A stretch of DNA of 54,728 nucleotides from JAVBNT01 sp031551355 (GCA_031551355.1 JAVBNT010000030.1:1-54728), one strand, 5' to 3'; positions 35,564-42,659 are shown, numbered from the stretch's first letter. Program-made: numbers and translations. The notes: generated from the sequence alone by a model not told the origin.

Positions 35564-35722
35564 CTCAATGTCATTAAGTTAAGAGAAAATGGTTTCTCAC
35601 AGAGAAGAAGAGAACACAGAGAGGTTTTAACTGGCATTTATCCTCCGTGGCCTCTATCCCTCTGTGAGAGATCCGAAGATGTCAAAATAGGCTATGAAAA
35701 ATACTAACTTAATGACATTGAG
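35564..35722. repeat. MITE-like element with 18-bp perfect terminal inverted repeats
   Basis: Arms at 35564-35581 and 35705-35722 are an exact 18-bp inverted repeat. A second nested palindrome lies inside (TCTCACAGAG at about 35595 with CTCTGTGAGA at about 35661). The unit is about 160 bp and non-coding. It fills most of the 439-bp gap between 35496 and 35936. A non-autonomous transposable element or a long structured RNA could explain it. Confidence 0.7.
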
Positions 35723-35831
35723 TCATGTTACGCCTCACTCGTATAAATTGCCTTTGACTTAACAGCTTCACCGGTTTGAATTGATTATTATTTATTAAGA
35801 TGAACGGAAAACCATAATCTGACTGCATGCA

Positions 35832-35861
35832 CAAAAAAAAAGCACAGCCCATACCGTGCTT
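35832..35861 (-). terminator. Terminator of the DUF2442 gene
   Basis: On the minus strand an AAGCAC/GTGCTT stem (35840-35845 with 35856-35861) is followed by nine T residues. It lies about 75 bp past the stop at 35936. A near copy of this hairpin occurs at 37501-37523. Confidence 0.75.
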
Positions 35862-35935
35862 GTTTACCATATTTTTATAAGGTTATTATTTAGAGCCCGC
35901 TTATAATCACTTGAATTAAATACTAAATATAACTT

Positions 35936-36337
35936 CTAAATTTGATATTCTTCTTTTAAAACCGCTTCTAAAGGAATAATACTCGCAGGATTTTTCCTGT
36001 ATTCCTCTCCTGCTTCATCCAATTCCGCCAACTCTTCTTCTGTTAAATCCGTTTCTATTGCCACTTTTTCATTTTCCAGATATTCTGCATACGGAATACT
36101 GTCCTCATACAGACATCCTCCGCAAAAGTCTATATCCTGCGGCCATATTACACAAGTATCCCCATTTGCGCTTACTCGTTTAAAGAAAGCAGGATTTTCA
36201 AGGGGTTTAAAGATGCCACCCCTAAAAGCATATTCTTTAAAATCCGCTACTTTTATTTCTCCGTTTTCAAACGTAAGTTTCAGTTTATAATCATCCAAGG
36301 CTTCAGCCTCTATAATTGGCTTAATTAAAATACACAT
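35936..36337 (-). CDS. DUF2442 protein with antitoxin-like C-terminal tail
   Basis: Residues 1-85 of this 133-residue protein match DUF2442: ALDDYKLKLTFENGE, then GGIFKPLENPAFF and VIWPQDIDF. DUF2442 proteins are usually 80-100 residues and often neighbour DUF4160 genes, a pairing proposed as toxin-antitoxin. The C-terminal 40 residues (IETDLTEEELAELDEAG and NPASIIPLEAVL) are not part of DUF2442. They are almost identical to the tail of the antitoxin at 39888-40136, also at the DNA level. No DUF4160 partner is adjacent. AGGAAC lies before the ATG. It is probably an antitoxin hybrid made by recombination. Confidence 0.8.
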   Translation of the reverse strand: MCILIKPIIEAEALDDYKLKLTFENGEIKVADFKEYAFRGGIFKPLENPAFFKRVSANGDTCVIWPQDIDFCGGCLYEDSIPYAEYLENEKVAIETDLTEEELAELDEAGEEYRKNPASIIPLEAVLKEEYQI

Positions 36338-36415
36338 AACGAAAGTTCCTGTAAAATTGTCGAAGTCCTTCTATTTAAACAATTTCACCGCTTTCAGCAT
36401 ACATATATTCTAAAC

Positions 36416-37081
36416 TTACAGCTCAATATATTGTTCTTTACATACAAATTCAACAGTTCGTCGTGATTTTAAAGTAAGTTTATTCAAAATGGCTTCTATC
36501 CGCACCGAATCGTACTCTGATTGCTTTATATGTATAAGAAGTGCTCTCACAGCGTCAATATCTTTTTCTTTTTTATACTGAGGTATCCGAGTTGGATTGG
36601 CAAGCAATTTCTGCAAAACATATGCCGCCGGTTCCGGCACGGTAACAATAAAACCACCGCAATCCAGTTTAAGCGGATAGTCACTAAGCATATTGATAAT
36701 CCTCAATCCTTCCGCCTTTATACCGATACTTGGTATCTCATAAACATGCTGTGTTCCGCTGCCGACCGTCCTTGTCAAAAATTCAAGTTCCAATAAATCT
36801 TCTTTTATAAACTTTCCAACACCGGATGTTGGGTGAACAACGTAGCTATAACCGTTCTCAATAAGAGCATTCGTGATATTGATCTTGTTTCTAGGTCTAT
36901 GGATATTTTCATATAAAAAATCAATATCTCTAGTCCGCAAATTTGGCATAAAGCCTGTTTTAAAGTAATAAGAATAAATATATTCCGCCCAACTACCAAC
37001 GAGCATAATATAAGGTAAAAGACCCTTATCATCAAAAATTTTGATTGTCTCCCAAAAAGCTCCCTCCTGCCTTGCATCCAT
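36416..37081 (-). CDS. Nucleotidyltransferase-fold protein (MNT/AbiEii-like)
   Basis: The 221-residue protein shows a nucleotidyltransferase signature: YIMLVGSWAEY near residue 24 and LRTRDIDFLYE near residue 48, giving GSx...DxD geometry. MNT and AbiEii proteins of this kind are toxins, antitoxins or RNA-modifying enzymes in two-gene defence modules. I set the start at ATG 37081, because it overlaps the upstream stop as TAATG and has AAAGGTGG before it. An upstream in-frame extension to 37138 would overlap the partner gene. The tight coupling with the small upstream gene suggests a toxin-antitoxin-like pair. NMP or pppNp transfer to a tRNA or protein is possible but unproven. Confidence 0.75.
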   Translation of the reverse strand: MDARQEGAFWETIKIFDDKGLLPYIMLVGSWAEYIYSYYFKTGFMPNLRTRDIDFLYENIHRPRNKINITNALIENGYSYVVHPTSGVGKFIKEDLLELEFLTRTVGSGTQHVYEIPSIGIKAEGLRIINMLSDYPLKLDCGGFIVTVPEPAAYVLQKLLANPTRIPQYKKEKDIDAVRALLIHIKQSEYDSVRIEAILNKLTLKSRRTVEFVCKEQYIEL

Positions 37082-37380
37082 TACTTGACCACCTTTGCGA
37101 TTAGCTTCAATTCGTTTTTCAAATTTTTCACCAACCACTGCAAATGCCTACGCTTATCAATATCGTTCTGAACATCACGCACCTTATTGATATCCTTGCC
37201 TAAATAATCACTTATAACTTTATTTCCGTCGCGATAGACAAGATAATAATAATTGCCGCTCTTCTTGCTTTTTTTAACAATGCTTCCTTTGGGGAGTGCG
37301 GAAATTTCATGTAAGTATTGATTTTGCATCATAAGATTACGCTCTTTTTCTTCACGCAACATGCCTTCAATCACGCTCAT
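37081..37380 (-). CDS. Small partner protein of the nucleotidyltransferase (DUF6788-like)
   Basis: The 99-residue basic protein contains ISALPKGSIVKKSKKSGNYY and VYRDGNKVISDYLGKD, a beta-hairpin module I recall from DUF6788-type small proteins. A helical C-terminus rich in Lys and Leu follows. Genes of this type often precede a nucleotidyltransferase gene. Here the stop overlaps the nucleotidyltransferase ATG by one base, so the two are translationally coupled. GGTGGTGA lies before the ATG at 37380. By position it could be the antitoxin or a DNA/RNA-binding partner. Family name is from memory and not certain. Confidence 0.65.
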   Translation of the reverse strand: MSVIEGMLREEKERNLMMQNQYLHEISALPKGSIVKKSKKSGNYYYLVYRDGNKVISDYLGKDINKVRDVQNDIDKRRHLQWLVKNLKNELKLIAKVVK

Positions 37381-37500
37381 ACTATCACCACCAATAATTC
37401 TCTTAATACCATTTTACCCAACATTTATCTTTTTGTCTACAGTTTGTTGGGTATTAATTAATACAAATTTTATAGTCTTTTATTAATAAAGCCGCCAATA

Positions 37501-37555
37501 AAAAAGCACAGCCAAAACCGTGCCTGCATTGTCATCCTCGCGAAAGCGGGGATCC
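37501..37555. repeat. Orphan terminator-like hairpin plus dispersed palindromic repeat
   Basis: 37506-37523 is a near copy of the terminator hairpin at 35840-35861 (GCACaG/CcGTGC), but no minus-strand gene ends just upstream of it. It is followed at about 37531-37555 by GTCATCCTCGCGAAAGCGG, a member of the widespread GTCATTCCCGCGAAAGCGGGAATCC type of intergenic palindrome. The gap 37381-37876 holds no other gene I can support. Confidence 0.6.
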
Positions 37556-37876
37556 ATATTCGGAAAATTTATCACAGAGAATACGGAGTTTTGAGAAAGA
37601 TTACACTTGTAATGAAATTAGAACCTTTTTAACATTTTTGCCGGACAGAAAAGTCTCTCACCCGGCAAATTGAAATTCTATCCTTTTTCATTTTTCAAAT
37701 ATTCCGCATGACTACCGTTTTTATTTAGGCCTATGAGAAAGACTAAAAAAACGTGTGTCTGCCATTGTTATGTTTTCATAACAATGGCAAAATGCAGTTC
37801 TTTGCAATCTATTTATTGCTATCAAACGTTTTTTTTGTTAAACTACTATAAAATAGGTATGATAAGAGGTATTGCG

Positions 37877-38089
37877 ATGAAGACTGACGCTTTACTAAGG
37901 AAAGAAGGCATGCGTATTTTGTCCGACAATTTAGGATTAATTGAAGCGGAACGCTTTATTGCCTTGATAATTCGTGAGCCTTTCGATTATACCGAATGGC
38001 AGAGAAACCTATATAATGATATGCCGCTTGAGAAAATATGCAAAAAAGCAGACGAATTTGGGAAAAAAACACATAAATCCAAGCCCTAA
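37877..38089 (+). CDS. Small conserved protein of unknown function
   Basis: The 70-residue protein reads MKTDALLRKEGMRILSDNLG and later IREPFDYTEWQRNL, a pattern I recall from small, widely scattered bacterial proteins near toxin-antitoxin genes. It is helical and charged, with no membrane span. The ATG at 37877 has AAGAGGT upstream; the frame extends 48 codons further upstream, but that part is cysteine-rich nonsense without homology, so I reject it. It converges with the antitoxin at 38086 and overlaps its stop by 4 bp. Function is unknown. Confidence 0.65.
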   Translation: MKTDALLRKEGMRILSDNLGLIEAERFIALIIREPFDYTEWQRNLYNDMPLEKICKKADEFGKKTHKSKP

Positions 38090-38337
38090 TCAATATTATA
38101 CCCTTCCTCTAAAACAATATCTAAAGGCGTAAAACTTGCCGGATTTTCCTCATATTCCTTTATCCCTGCCTCTATAATTGCCAATTCTTCTTCTGTAAGG
38201 TCCGTTTCTATAATCGGCGGATTGTCTCCAAAAAACTGTTTTCTGATGCAATCGACTAACACCGGATATAAATTTTCAAAGCTTTTATCGGAAATACTAT
38301 TGACAAGCATAATAAAATTTTCTTTTAATGGCGTCAT
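38086..38337 (-). CDS. Antitoxin of RelE-type pair 1
   Basis: The 83-residue protein has a helical N-terminus (LVNSISDKSFENLYPVLVDC) and a C-terminal tail IIETDLTEEELAIIEAG plus NPASFTPLDIVL. The tail is shared with the proteins at 35936 and 39888, and I take it to be the toxin-binding part. Its ATG overlaps the stop of the upstream toxin gene as ATGA, so the antitoxin is translated second. That order is opposite to most relBE pairs and like higBA. No DNA-binding helix-turn-helix is obvious. Role is inferred from context and from the likeness of its twin. Confidence 0.72.
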   Translation of the reverse strand: MTPLKENFIMLVNSISDKSFENLYPVLVDCIRKQFFGDNPPIIETDLTEEELAIIEAGIKEYEENPASFTPLDIVLEEGYNID

Positions 38338-38594
38338 TTTCCTATTCCTCCCTTTTTATAAGCCTGCCCTCTTGGAATTATCTCTAAAACCATTATTTCA
38401 CCATCTTTTATACAGAAAATAATTCTATAATCCCCAACACGACAGCGGAAATTCTTTGTTCCCGTAAGAGGTTTAATATCCCCCTTTGGCGGGTCTAATC
38501 TCAAAAGAAATAAAGCCTTTGCAATACTCGTCTTGTGAGGCTCATTCATTTTAGAAAAAGACCTCTTGGCTTTTTTAGACAAATTTACCTGCAT
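38334..38594 (-). CDS. RelE/ParE-type toxin 1
   Basis: The 86-residue protein fits the RelE/ParE fold: basic N-terminal helices, then PPKGDIKPLTGTKNFRCRVG, DYRIIFCIKDG and MVLEIIPRGQAYK. RelE-type toxins cleave mRNA in the ribosome, and ParE-type ones attack gyrase. The GDYRIIF and HR-like ending fit the RelE branch better. I set the start at ATG 38594, with GAGGG 7 bases upstream; a longer frame to 38639 would include the promoter. The toxin comes before its antitoxin. It appears intact. Confidence 0.82.
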   Translation of the reverse strand: MQVNLSKKAKRSFSKMNEPHKTSIAKALFLLRLDPPKGDIKPLTGTKNFRCRVGDYRIIFCIKDGEIMVLEIIPRGQAYKKGGIGK

Positions 38595-38893
38595 GGTATT
38601 TCCCTCAATTATAGCATATTCAATAACTTTTAAAATCATTCTACACTATATTTATTGCAAGGAATTTAAGAAAATGCGGCATATGTAATCTTTTCCTAAA
38701 CAAGCTGTTAAAAATTGAGCAAAAGTTATCCACATATGTAAAATAAAAAAGCAAATCCTAGGGTTTTTATTTTCTGAAAAGAGTATTGTAAACCGGCCTG
38801 TTAAAGTCTAAAGTGTAATAATGATACTTTTGGGAACACCAGTAATATCAACAATTTAACGACATCAGACAGATAAGAAACGTATCATTACGT
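38592..38893. repeat. Duplicated toxin leader, copy 1
   Basis: This non-coding block of about 300 bp aligns along its whole length with 40390-40685. It contains TTATCCACA (38726-38734), a perfect match to the DnaA-box consensus, a palindrome AAATCCTAGGGTTT (38753-38766), and a TAATGATAC/GTATCATTA inverted pair near its far end. The block upstream of the two toxins is more alike than the toxin genes. Confidence 0.85.
38602..38613 (-). promoter_or_regulatory. Extended -10 promoter and ribosome site of toxin 1
   Basis: On the minus strand TGCTATAAT (TATAAT at 38613-38608) is a perfect extended -10 motif. It is followed at once by GAGGG (38606-38602), 7 bases before the toxin ATG. The same arrangement precedes toxin 2 (TATAAT at 40411-40406). 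A start so close to the -10 would give a very short 5' leader. Confidence 0.5.
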
Positions 38894-38989
38894 GGAACCG
38901 CTCGTATTAAAAACGAAGGACATTTGTTGCTTAGCACTCTTGTCATTTGCGGCTATTTTGTGTACAATATTGATGGAGGTGATTTAATT

Positions 38990-39313
38990 ATGTCTAATCC
39001 AACACGTTCAAGCGGTATGCACATCCGAGTTAACCCTGAAATAAAAGCAAGCGTTGAGCCGATTCTTGCCGCAATCGGTTTGTCTTTTAGTGATGTTTTT
39101 AATCTTACACTCAGGCAAATTTATCTTAAACGCAAAATCCCGTTTGAATTAGACTCAATACAGCTTACAGAAAACGGCTATACTCCTGAATTTGAAGCGA
39201 AACTCCTTGCGGAATCGGAAAAACTTCACAAAGACGTTACTAATGGAACTGCAAAACCGTATAAAAATACGGCAGAAATGTTTGCAAAATGGGATAAGGA
39301 AGATGATGATTGA
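38990..39313 (+). CDS. dinJ: RelB/DinJ-family antitoxin
   Basis: The 107-residue protein matches the RelB/DinJ family: a ribbon-helix-helix N-terminus (GMHIRVNPEIKASVEPIL) followed by LSFSDVFNLTLRQIYLKRKIPFEL, then a C-terminal arm for toxin binding. It represses its operon and neutralises a YafQ-type toxin. ATG 38990 has GGAGGT upstream; the frame extends further to 38924, but without support. Its toxin gene overlaps by 8 bp and is broken by a one-base deletion, so this is now an orphan antitoxin. Confidence 0.9.
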   Translation: MSNPTRSSGMHIRVNPEIKASVEPILAAIGLSFSDVFNLTLRQIYLKRKIPFELDSIQLTENGYTPEFEAKLLAESEKLHKDVTNGTAKPYKNTAEMFAKWDKEDDD

Positions 39314-39586
39314 AAAATACAGACCCATTGAAAGCAAGGACTTAAACTTGCTCTAAAACGAGGACTTGATATATCGCTGTTAAAGTGGGCAATTGAACAA
39401 TTAGCACAAGATGTTCCATTGCCTTCAAATTGGAAAGACCATCCGCTAAAAGGAAATATGAAACATTTTCGTGAGTGTCATATAGGCGGTGCCGGTGACT
39501 GGCTGCTCATTTACGAAAAACGTGATAATGACATGATTCTATATCTTATCGCCACAGGAACTCATACTGACTTATTTGGATTATAG
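39306..39586 (+). pseudogene. yafQ: YafQ-type toxin broken by a one-base deletion
   Basis: From ATG 39306 the frame reads MIEKYRPIESKD and then hits a TAA within a few codons. From 39344 a shifted frame continues KLALKRGLDISLLKWAIEQ, then DHPLKGNMKHFRECHIGG, DWLLIYEKRDND and ATGTHTDLF to a TAG at 39584-39586, the full YafQ sequence. Restoring one T at 39342-39343 (GAC TT[T] AAA) rejoins the two parts into a 93-residue protein. The rest, including the catalytic HxxxDWLLIY and THTDLF segments, is intact. Recent inactivation, a sequencing error or a programmed shift are the options. Confidence 0.9.
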
Positions 39587-39632
39587 AAAACATTTTATCT
39601 CTTTAAAAAAAATCGAAAAAAAGAATACCGCG

Positions 39633-39850
39633 AGGGGCGTCGTGATAACGGCGGCCCCTTCCACATGGAATAAAAGATAACGGTCACCGGGCTTAGCCCG
39701 GCAAAACCGGCTTTGGCCGGTTCAAATATAATTGTAAAAATGGTGAAAAATTAAGAAAAGAATAGCAAAAAGCTATAAAGAAAGCTATTTTTCGCCATTT
39801 TCTGTCGTAATAAGTGGGCCTTTCTAGCCCCACTTGGCACGACAGCCCCT
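39633..39850. other. Hairpin-rich spacer between dinJ/yafQ and TA pair 2
   Basis: This 300-bp gap (39587-39887) has no gene but several inverted repeats. They are a AGGGGC/GCCCCT hairpin (39633-39659), adjoining palindromes CCGGGCTTAGCCCGG and AACCGGC...GCCGGTT (about 39687-39722), and GTGGGCC...GCCCCAC near 39813. The first hairpin carries GTCGTG after its 5' arm, and CACGACAGCCCC occurs reversed at 39839. The same GGGGCTGTCGTG motif is in the terminator at 54141. Confidence 0.6.
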
Positions 39851-39887
39851 CTTATAATAACTCGAATTAAATACTAAAATATAATTT

Positions 39888-40136
39888 TTAAATTTGATAT
39901 TCTTCTTTTAAAACGGCTTCTAAAGGAATAATACTCGCAGGATTTTTCCTGTATTCCTCTCCTGCTTCCTCCAACTCTGCCAGCTCTTCTTTTGTAAGAT
40001 CCGTTTCTATTACTAATGGTTCATCTTTAAAAATTTCATCAGATAAAAACCGGATAAATAAAGGATAAAAAGCTTCTAATTTATCGTCCGGAATAGTATT
40101 TATATAGGAAAAAATTTCTTTTCTCAATGTTGTCAT
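39888..40136 (-). CDS. Antitoxin of RelE-type pair 2
   Basis: The 82-residue protein has a helical N-terminus (INTIPDDKLEAFYPLFIRFL) and a C-terminal tail VIETDLTKEELAELEEAG plus NPASIIPLEAVLKEEYQI. Its tail differs from that of the DUF2442 protein at only two positions, while its N-terminal half resembles the antitoxin at 38086. It starts one base after the stop of toxin 2. Direct homology to the DUF2442 gene continues through the stop and about 45 bp of 3' flank, which shows a recent exchange of DNA. Confidence 0.75.
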   Translation of the reverse strand: MTTLRKEIFSYINTIPDDKLEAFYPLFIRFLSDEIFKDEPLVIETDLTKEELAELEEAGEEYRKNPASIIPLEAVLKEEYQI

Positions 40137-40137
40137 T

Positions 40138-40392
40138 TTACAGATTTCCTCCTTTATATGCCTGACCTCTGGGGTGAATTCCCGATACTAAAATTTGACC
40201 GTCTATTGTTCTGAAAATTATTCTGTAACTTCCTGTTCTTAACCGGTATTTATCAATTCCTTCCAGAGGTTTTATATCACCTTCAGGCGGTTCCAAAGCA
40301 AGCCGCATTAAAGCCAACTTGATTTTTGTTTTATACGGCTCATTTATTTTTTCCAATTGTTTCAAAGCTTTTGCCGTTAAATTCACCTTCAT
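40138..40392 (-). CDS. RelE/ParE-type toxin 2
   Basis: The 84-residue protein is a paralogue of the toxin at 38334: PPEGDIKPLEGIDKYRLRTG, SYRIIFRTIDG and LVSGIHPRGQAYKGG. By eye about half the residues match. It keeps the RelE layout of basic helices, a curved sheet and a C-terminal HPRG. The start at ATG 40392 follows GAGGG and an extended TGCTATAAT promoter identical to that of toxin 1. It appears intact. Confidence 0.82.
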   Translation of the reverse strand: MKVNLTAKALKQLEKINEPYKTKIKLALMRLALEPPEGDIKPLEGIDKYRLRTGSYRIIFRTIDGQILVSGIHPRGQAYKGGNL

Positions 40393-40685
40393 GGTATTTC
40401 CCTCAATTATAGCATATTCAATAACTTTTAAAATCATTCTACACTATATTTATTGCAAGGAATTTAAGAAAATGCGGCACATGTAATCTTTTCATTAGCA
40501 GGTTGTTAAAAATTGAGAAAAGGTTATCCACATTTAATAACAAACAAATACCCGGGTTTTAACTTTCTGAAAAGAGTGTTATAAGCAGGCCTGTTAAAAT
40601 CTAAAGTGCAATAACGATACTTTTAAAAACACCAGTAATATCAACGATTTAACAACATCAGACAGAGAAGTAATGTATCATTAAG
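40390..40685. repeat. Duplicated toxin leader, copy 2
   Basis: Direct repeat of 38592-38893 on the same strand. It keeps TTATCCACA (40524-40532). The palindrome has changed to AAATACCCGGGTTTT (40546-40560) but remains self-complementary. The gap 40438-40805 holds this copy and no gene. Confidence 0.85.
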
Positions 40686-40805
40686 CTAAGTCCGCTCACC
40701 CTCGTTATATCCGTTATTTAATTTGGAAAATTATATTATTACTTTTGAAAGATACCTGTGATATAATTATATAAAAAATGGGACGGTATAAATTCGAGAA
40801 ATTCA

Positions 40806-41147
40806 ATGAAAGATGATTTGACACCAAATAATACAGAAATTTTTAACAAAATTATTTCTATCATATACAATGCCCGTAAAAACGCATTCCGTGCCATTAA
40901 TAAAGAACTTATAAATATGTATTGGAGTATTGGCGAGAATGTTAGCCTGCGTGTTTCCGAGAGTAATTGGGGGAAGTCGTCATTAAAGATTTTTCGGATT
41001 TTATACAAAGACATTATGTTGGCATACAGGGCTTTTCATCACAGAATACTTGGCGGATGAAGCTATTTTATGAAACTTATAATGGAAAAAAAACTCTCAG
41101 CACTGTTGAGAGATATTTCCTGGTCGCATAATACTCAGATAATGTAG
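40806..41147 (+). pseudogene. DUF1016 (YhcG) N-terminal remnant with two frameshifts
   Basis: The three reading-frame pieces give a continuous DUF1016 N-terminal domain. Frame 1 to about 40978 reads IIYNARKNAFRAINKELINM and YWSIGENVS. A frame offset by one base follows with VIKDFSDFIQRHYVGIQGF, SSQNTWRMKLFYETYNG. After the A-run at 41086-41093, a third frame reads LSALLRDISWSHNTQIM and ends at TAG 41145-41147. One missing base near 40978 and one extra A in the A-run explain it. The C-terminal PD-(D/E)XK nuclease half is absent. YhcG proteins are nuclease-fold proteins linked to restriction and toxin loci. This is a decayed fragment. Confidence 0.88.
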
Positions 41148-41356
41148 TGTAAAATCGTTGAATTTATAGTATGGTCTATTTTTATATCATCATTTATTCA
41201 CAGCAGTATAAGCTTTTGTGTTTCTAGGAGATATAGTAAATTTATGGCTTTGCTATTATGGGAAGCGAGCAATAAATCTGTAGGGTGCACGGACAGTATT
41301 TATATTTGAATTCACTCTGGGTATTGAGGTCAAAAATACTATTAGGACAAGAAAAT

Positions 41357-42427
41357 ATGTTTGAAATAACAAATGATAATGGTAAATTTATTTATCCCGG
41401 CAAAAAAACATATGTTGGTTTTATTGAACTAGAAATCACAAACAATATCTATTTCAATATTGACAGCAAAGAGCATAGCTTTGATATACAAGAAAAATAT
41501 AAACTTAAAATTACCAGTAAATACGATAATTATATCAGCAAGTCTAAAAAATTACGCATAGAAACGTCACCTTTTGAGACTTCAGAGGCAGCAAAGCATG
41601 CAATAAACAGTTACTTCAACAGTTTACGAATAATTTTGTTAAAAAACCACTTCTCATATAGAACGCCATTAACTACTAAACTAGAAGAAAGTCCTGATCC
41701 GCGCTGCTGTGTTGGGACGGTTGAAATTGAACTGCAAAATAATGAGAGGCTCAAAATAAATGACAAGGAGCGCTTTCATAATGAAAATGATTTATGGTAC
41801 AGATTATATAGTAAACAAGGTCTTCCAATCTGCGAATCAGACGTTTTATGCGTTGAATCTAGTGCTTACAAGGAGCCTGAAGAGGCAGAACAAGCACTAG
41901 ATAAAATATACCCAAAGCTAGAATTGTTTTTCGCTTGCAACCCCATAAGCCCAAAAACTGTTCTCATTAACGAATCAATTAGCTTCCAAGAAAGCTTTGG
42001 TATTAGCGAATGTTTAACCCTGTCAAAGCGAGTGCCTTTTAATAGAGAATTATTAAAAGCAAATTCCGTAGATACCTTTTTGAACTCAGTTTTGGCTCTG
42101 CTTGAGTATAAAGGATTTCAGGACTTACCTAATTTATACAATATACTTGAATTAATAGAGAAAGATATGGGCGGAAAAAATCAAAGCAAAAATCGCGATA
42201 TAATTGAGGCTAAAGGATTGGCAAAGAAAGATGATATAGAAAAATTCACTTATTCTGTAAATAGTGTTGACGTTATAGGTTTAGAACACGTTAGGCATGG
42301 AGCAAAACACAACAACGGAAATCCAACCCCCAAAAAAGCGTTAACTATAGAAGGTTGCAGGAGTGTTATGAATGGTTTAATCGACAAGTGGCTTGACTAC
42401 AAAATAAAATCTCAAGAAATATTATAA
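41357..42427 (+). CDS. Unknown protein with C-terminal HEPN-like motif
   Basis: The 356-residue protein begins MFEITNDNGKFIYPGKKTYV. It has two similar beta-rich N-terminal parts (FIELEITNNIYFNI and VGTVEIELQNNERLKI, each followed by an ETS/ESSAY strand and a helix), which suggests an internal duplication. The C-terminus has IGLEHVRHGAKHNNGNPTP near residue 310, an RX4H arrangement like the active site of HEPN RNases in toxin and abortive-infection proteins. The gene is A+T-rich relative to flanking core genes. I do not recognise the family. ATG 41357 was chosen over 41285 because AGGACAAG precedes it. A defence or toxin role is inference. Confidence 0.6.
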   Translation: MFEITNDNGKFIYPGKKTYVGFIELEITNNIYFNIDSKEHSFDIQEKYKLKITSKYDNYISKSKKLRIETSPFETSEAAKHAINSYFNSLRIILLKNHFSYRTPLTTKLEESPDPRCCVGTVEIELQNNERLKINDKERFHNENDLWYRLYSKQGLPICESDVLCVESSAYKEPEEAEQALDKIYPKLELFFACNPISPKTVLINESISFQESFGISECLTLSKRVPFNRELLKANSVDTFLNSVLALLEYKGFQDLPNLYNILELIEKDMGGKNQSKNRDIIEAKGLAKKDDIEKFTYSVNSVDVIGLEHVRHGAKHNNGNPTPKKALTIEGCRSVMNGLIDKWLDYKIKSQEIL

Positions 42428-42518
42428 AGTCTATACTTGTAACAAGCTCATATAAAAGAGAATGAAAACAAACAAAACGGAACACAAGTGTATATAAGAG
42501 CAGGCATCGTCAGCGTGG

Positions 42519-42575
42519 TATAAGGTTCTCTGCGGAAGCAACATCTGACTTCGTTGCGTAGCAGAAAACCTTATA
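42519..42575. repeat. Imperfect hairpin, 15-bp outer arms
   Basis: TATAAGGTTCTCTGC (42519-42533) pairs with GCAGAAAACCTTATA (42561-42575) with one mismatch. An inner GAAGCAAC/GTTGCGT pair extends the stem. Confidence 0.75.
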
Positions 42576-42659
42576 TAACGCGCACAGAAATTTTGTTGAA
42601 ATAAAAAAAGGAATGGCCCGGCAACAGGCTCGGATAGAAAAATAGGTAACAGCAACAGT

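Noticed and set aside
37733..37876. Longer N-terminus for the 70-residue protein
   Set aside because: The added 48 residues are cysteine-rich with no family match, and the internal ATG has a good ribosome site.
38726..40532. Replication origin suggested by DnaA-box words
   Set aside because: Only one box per copy, 1.8 kb apart, with no box cluster, unwinding region or dnaA/dnaN/rep gene.
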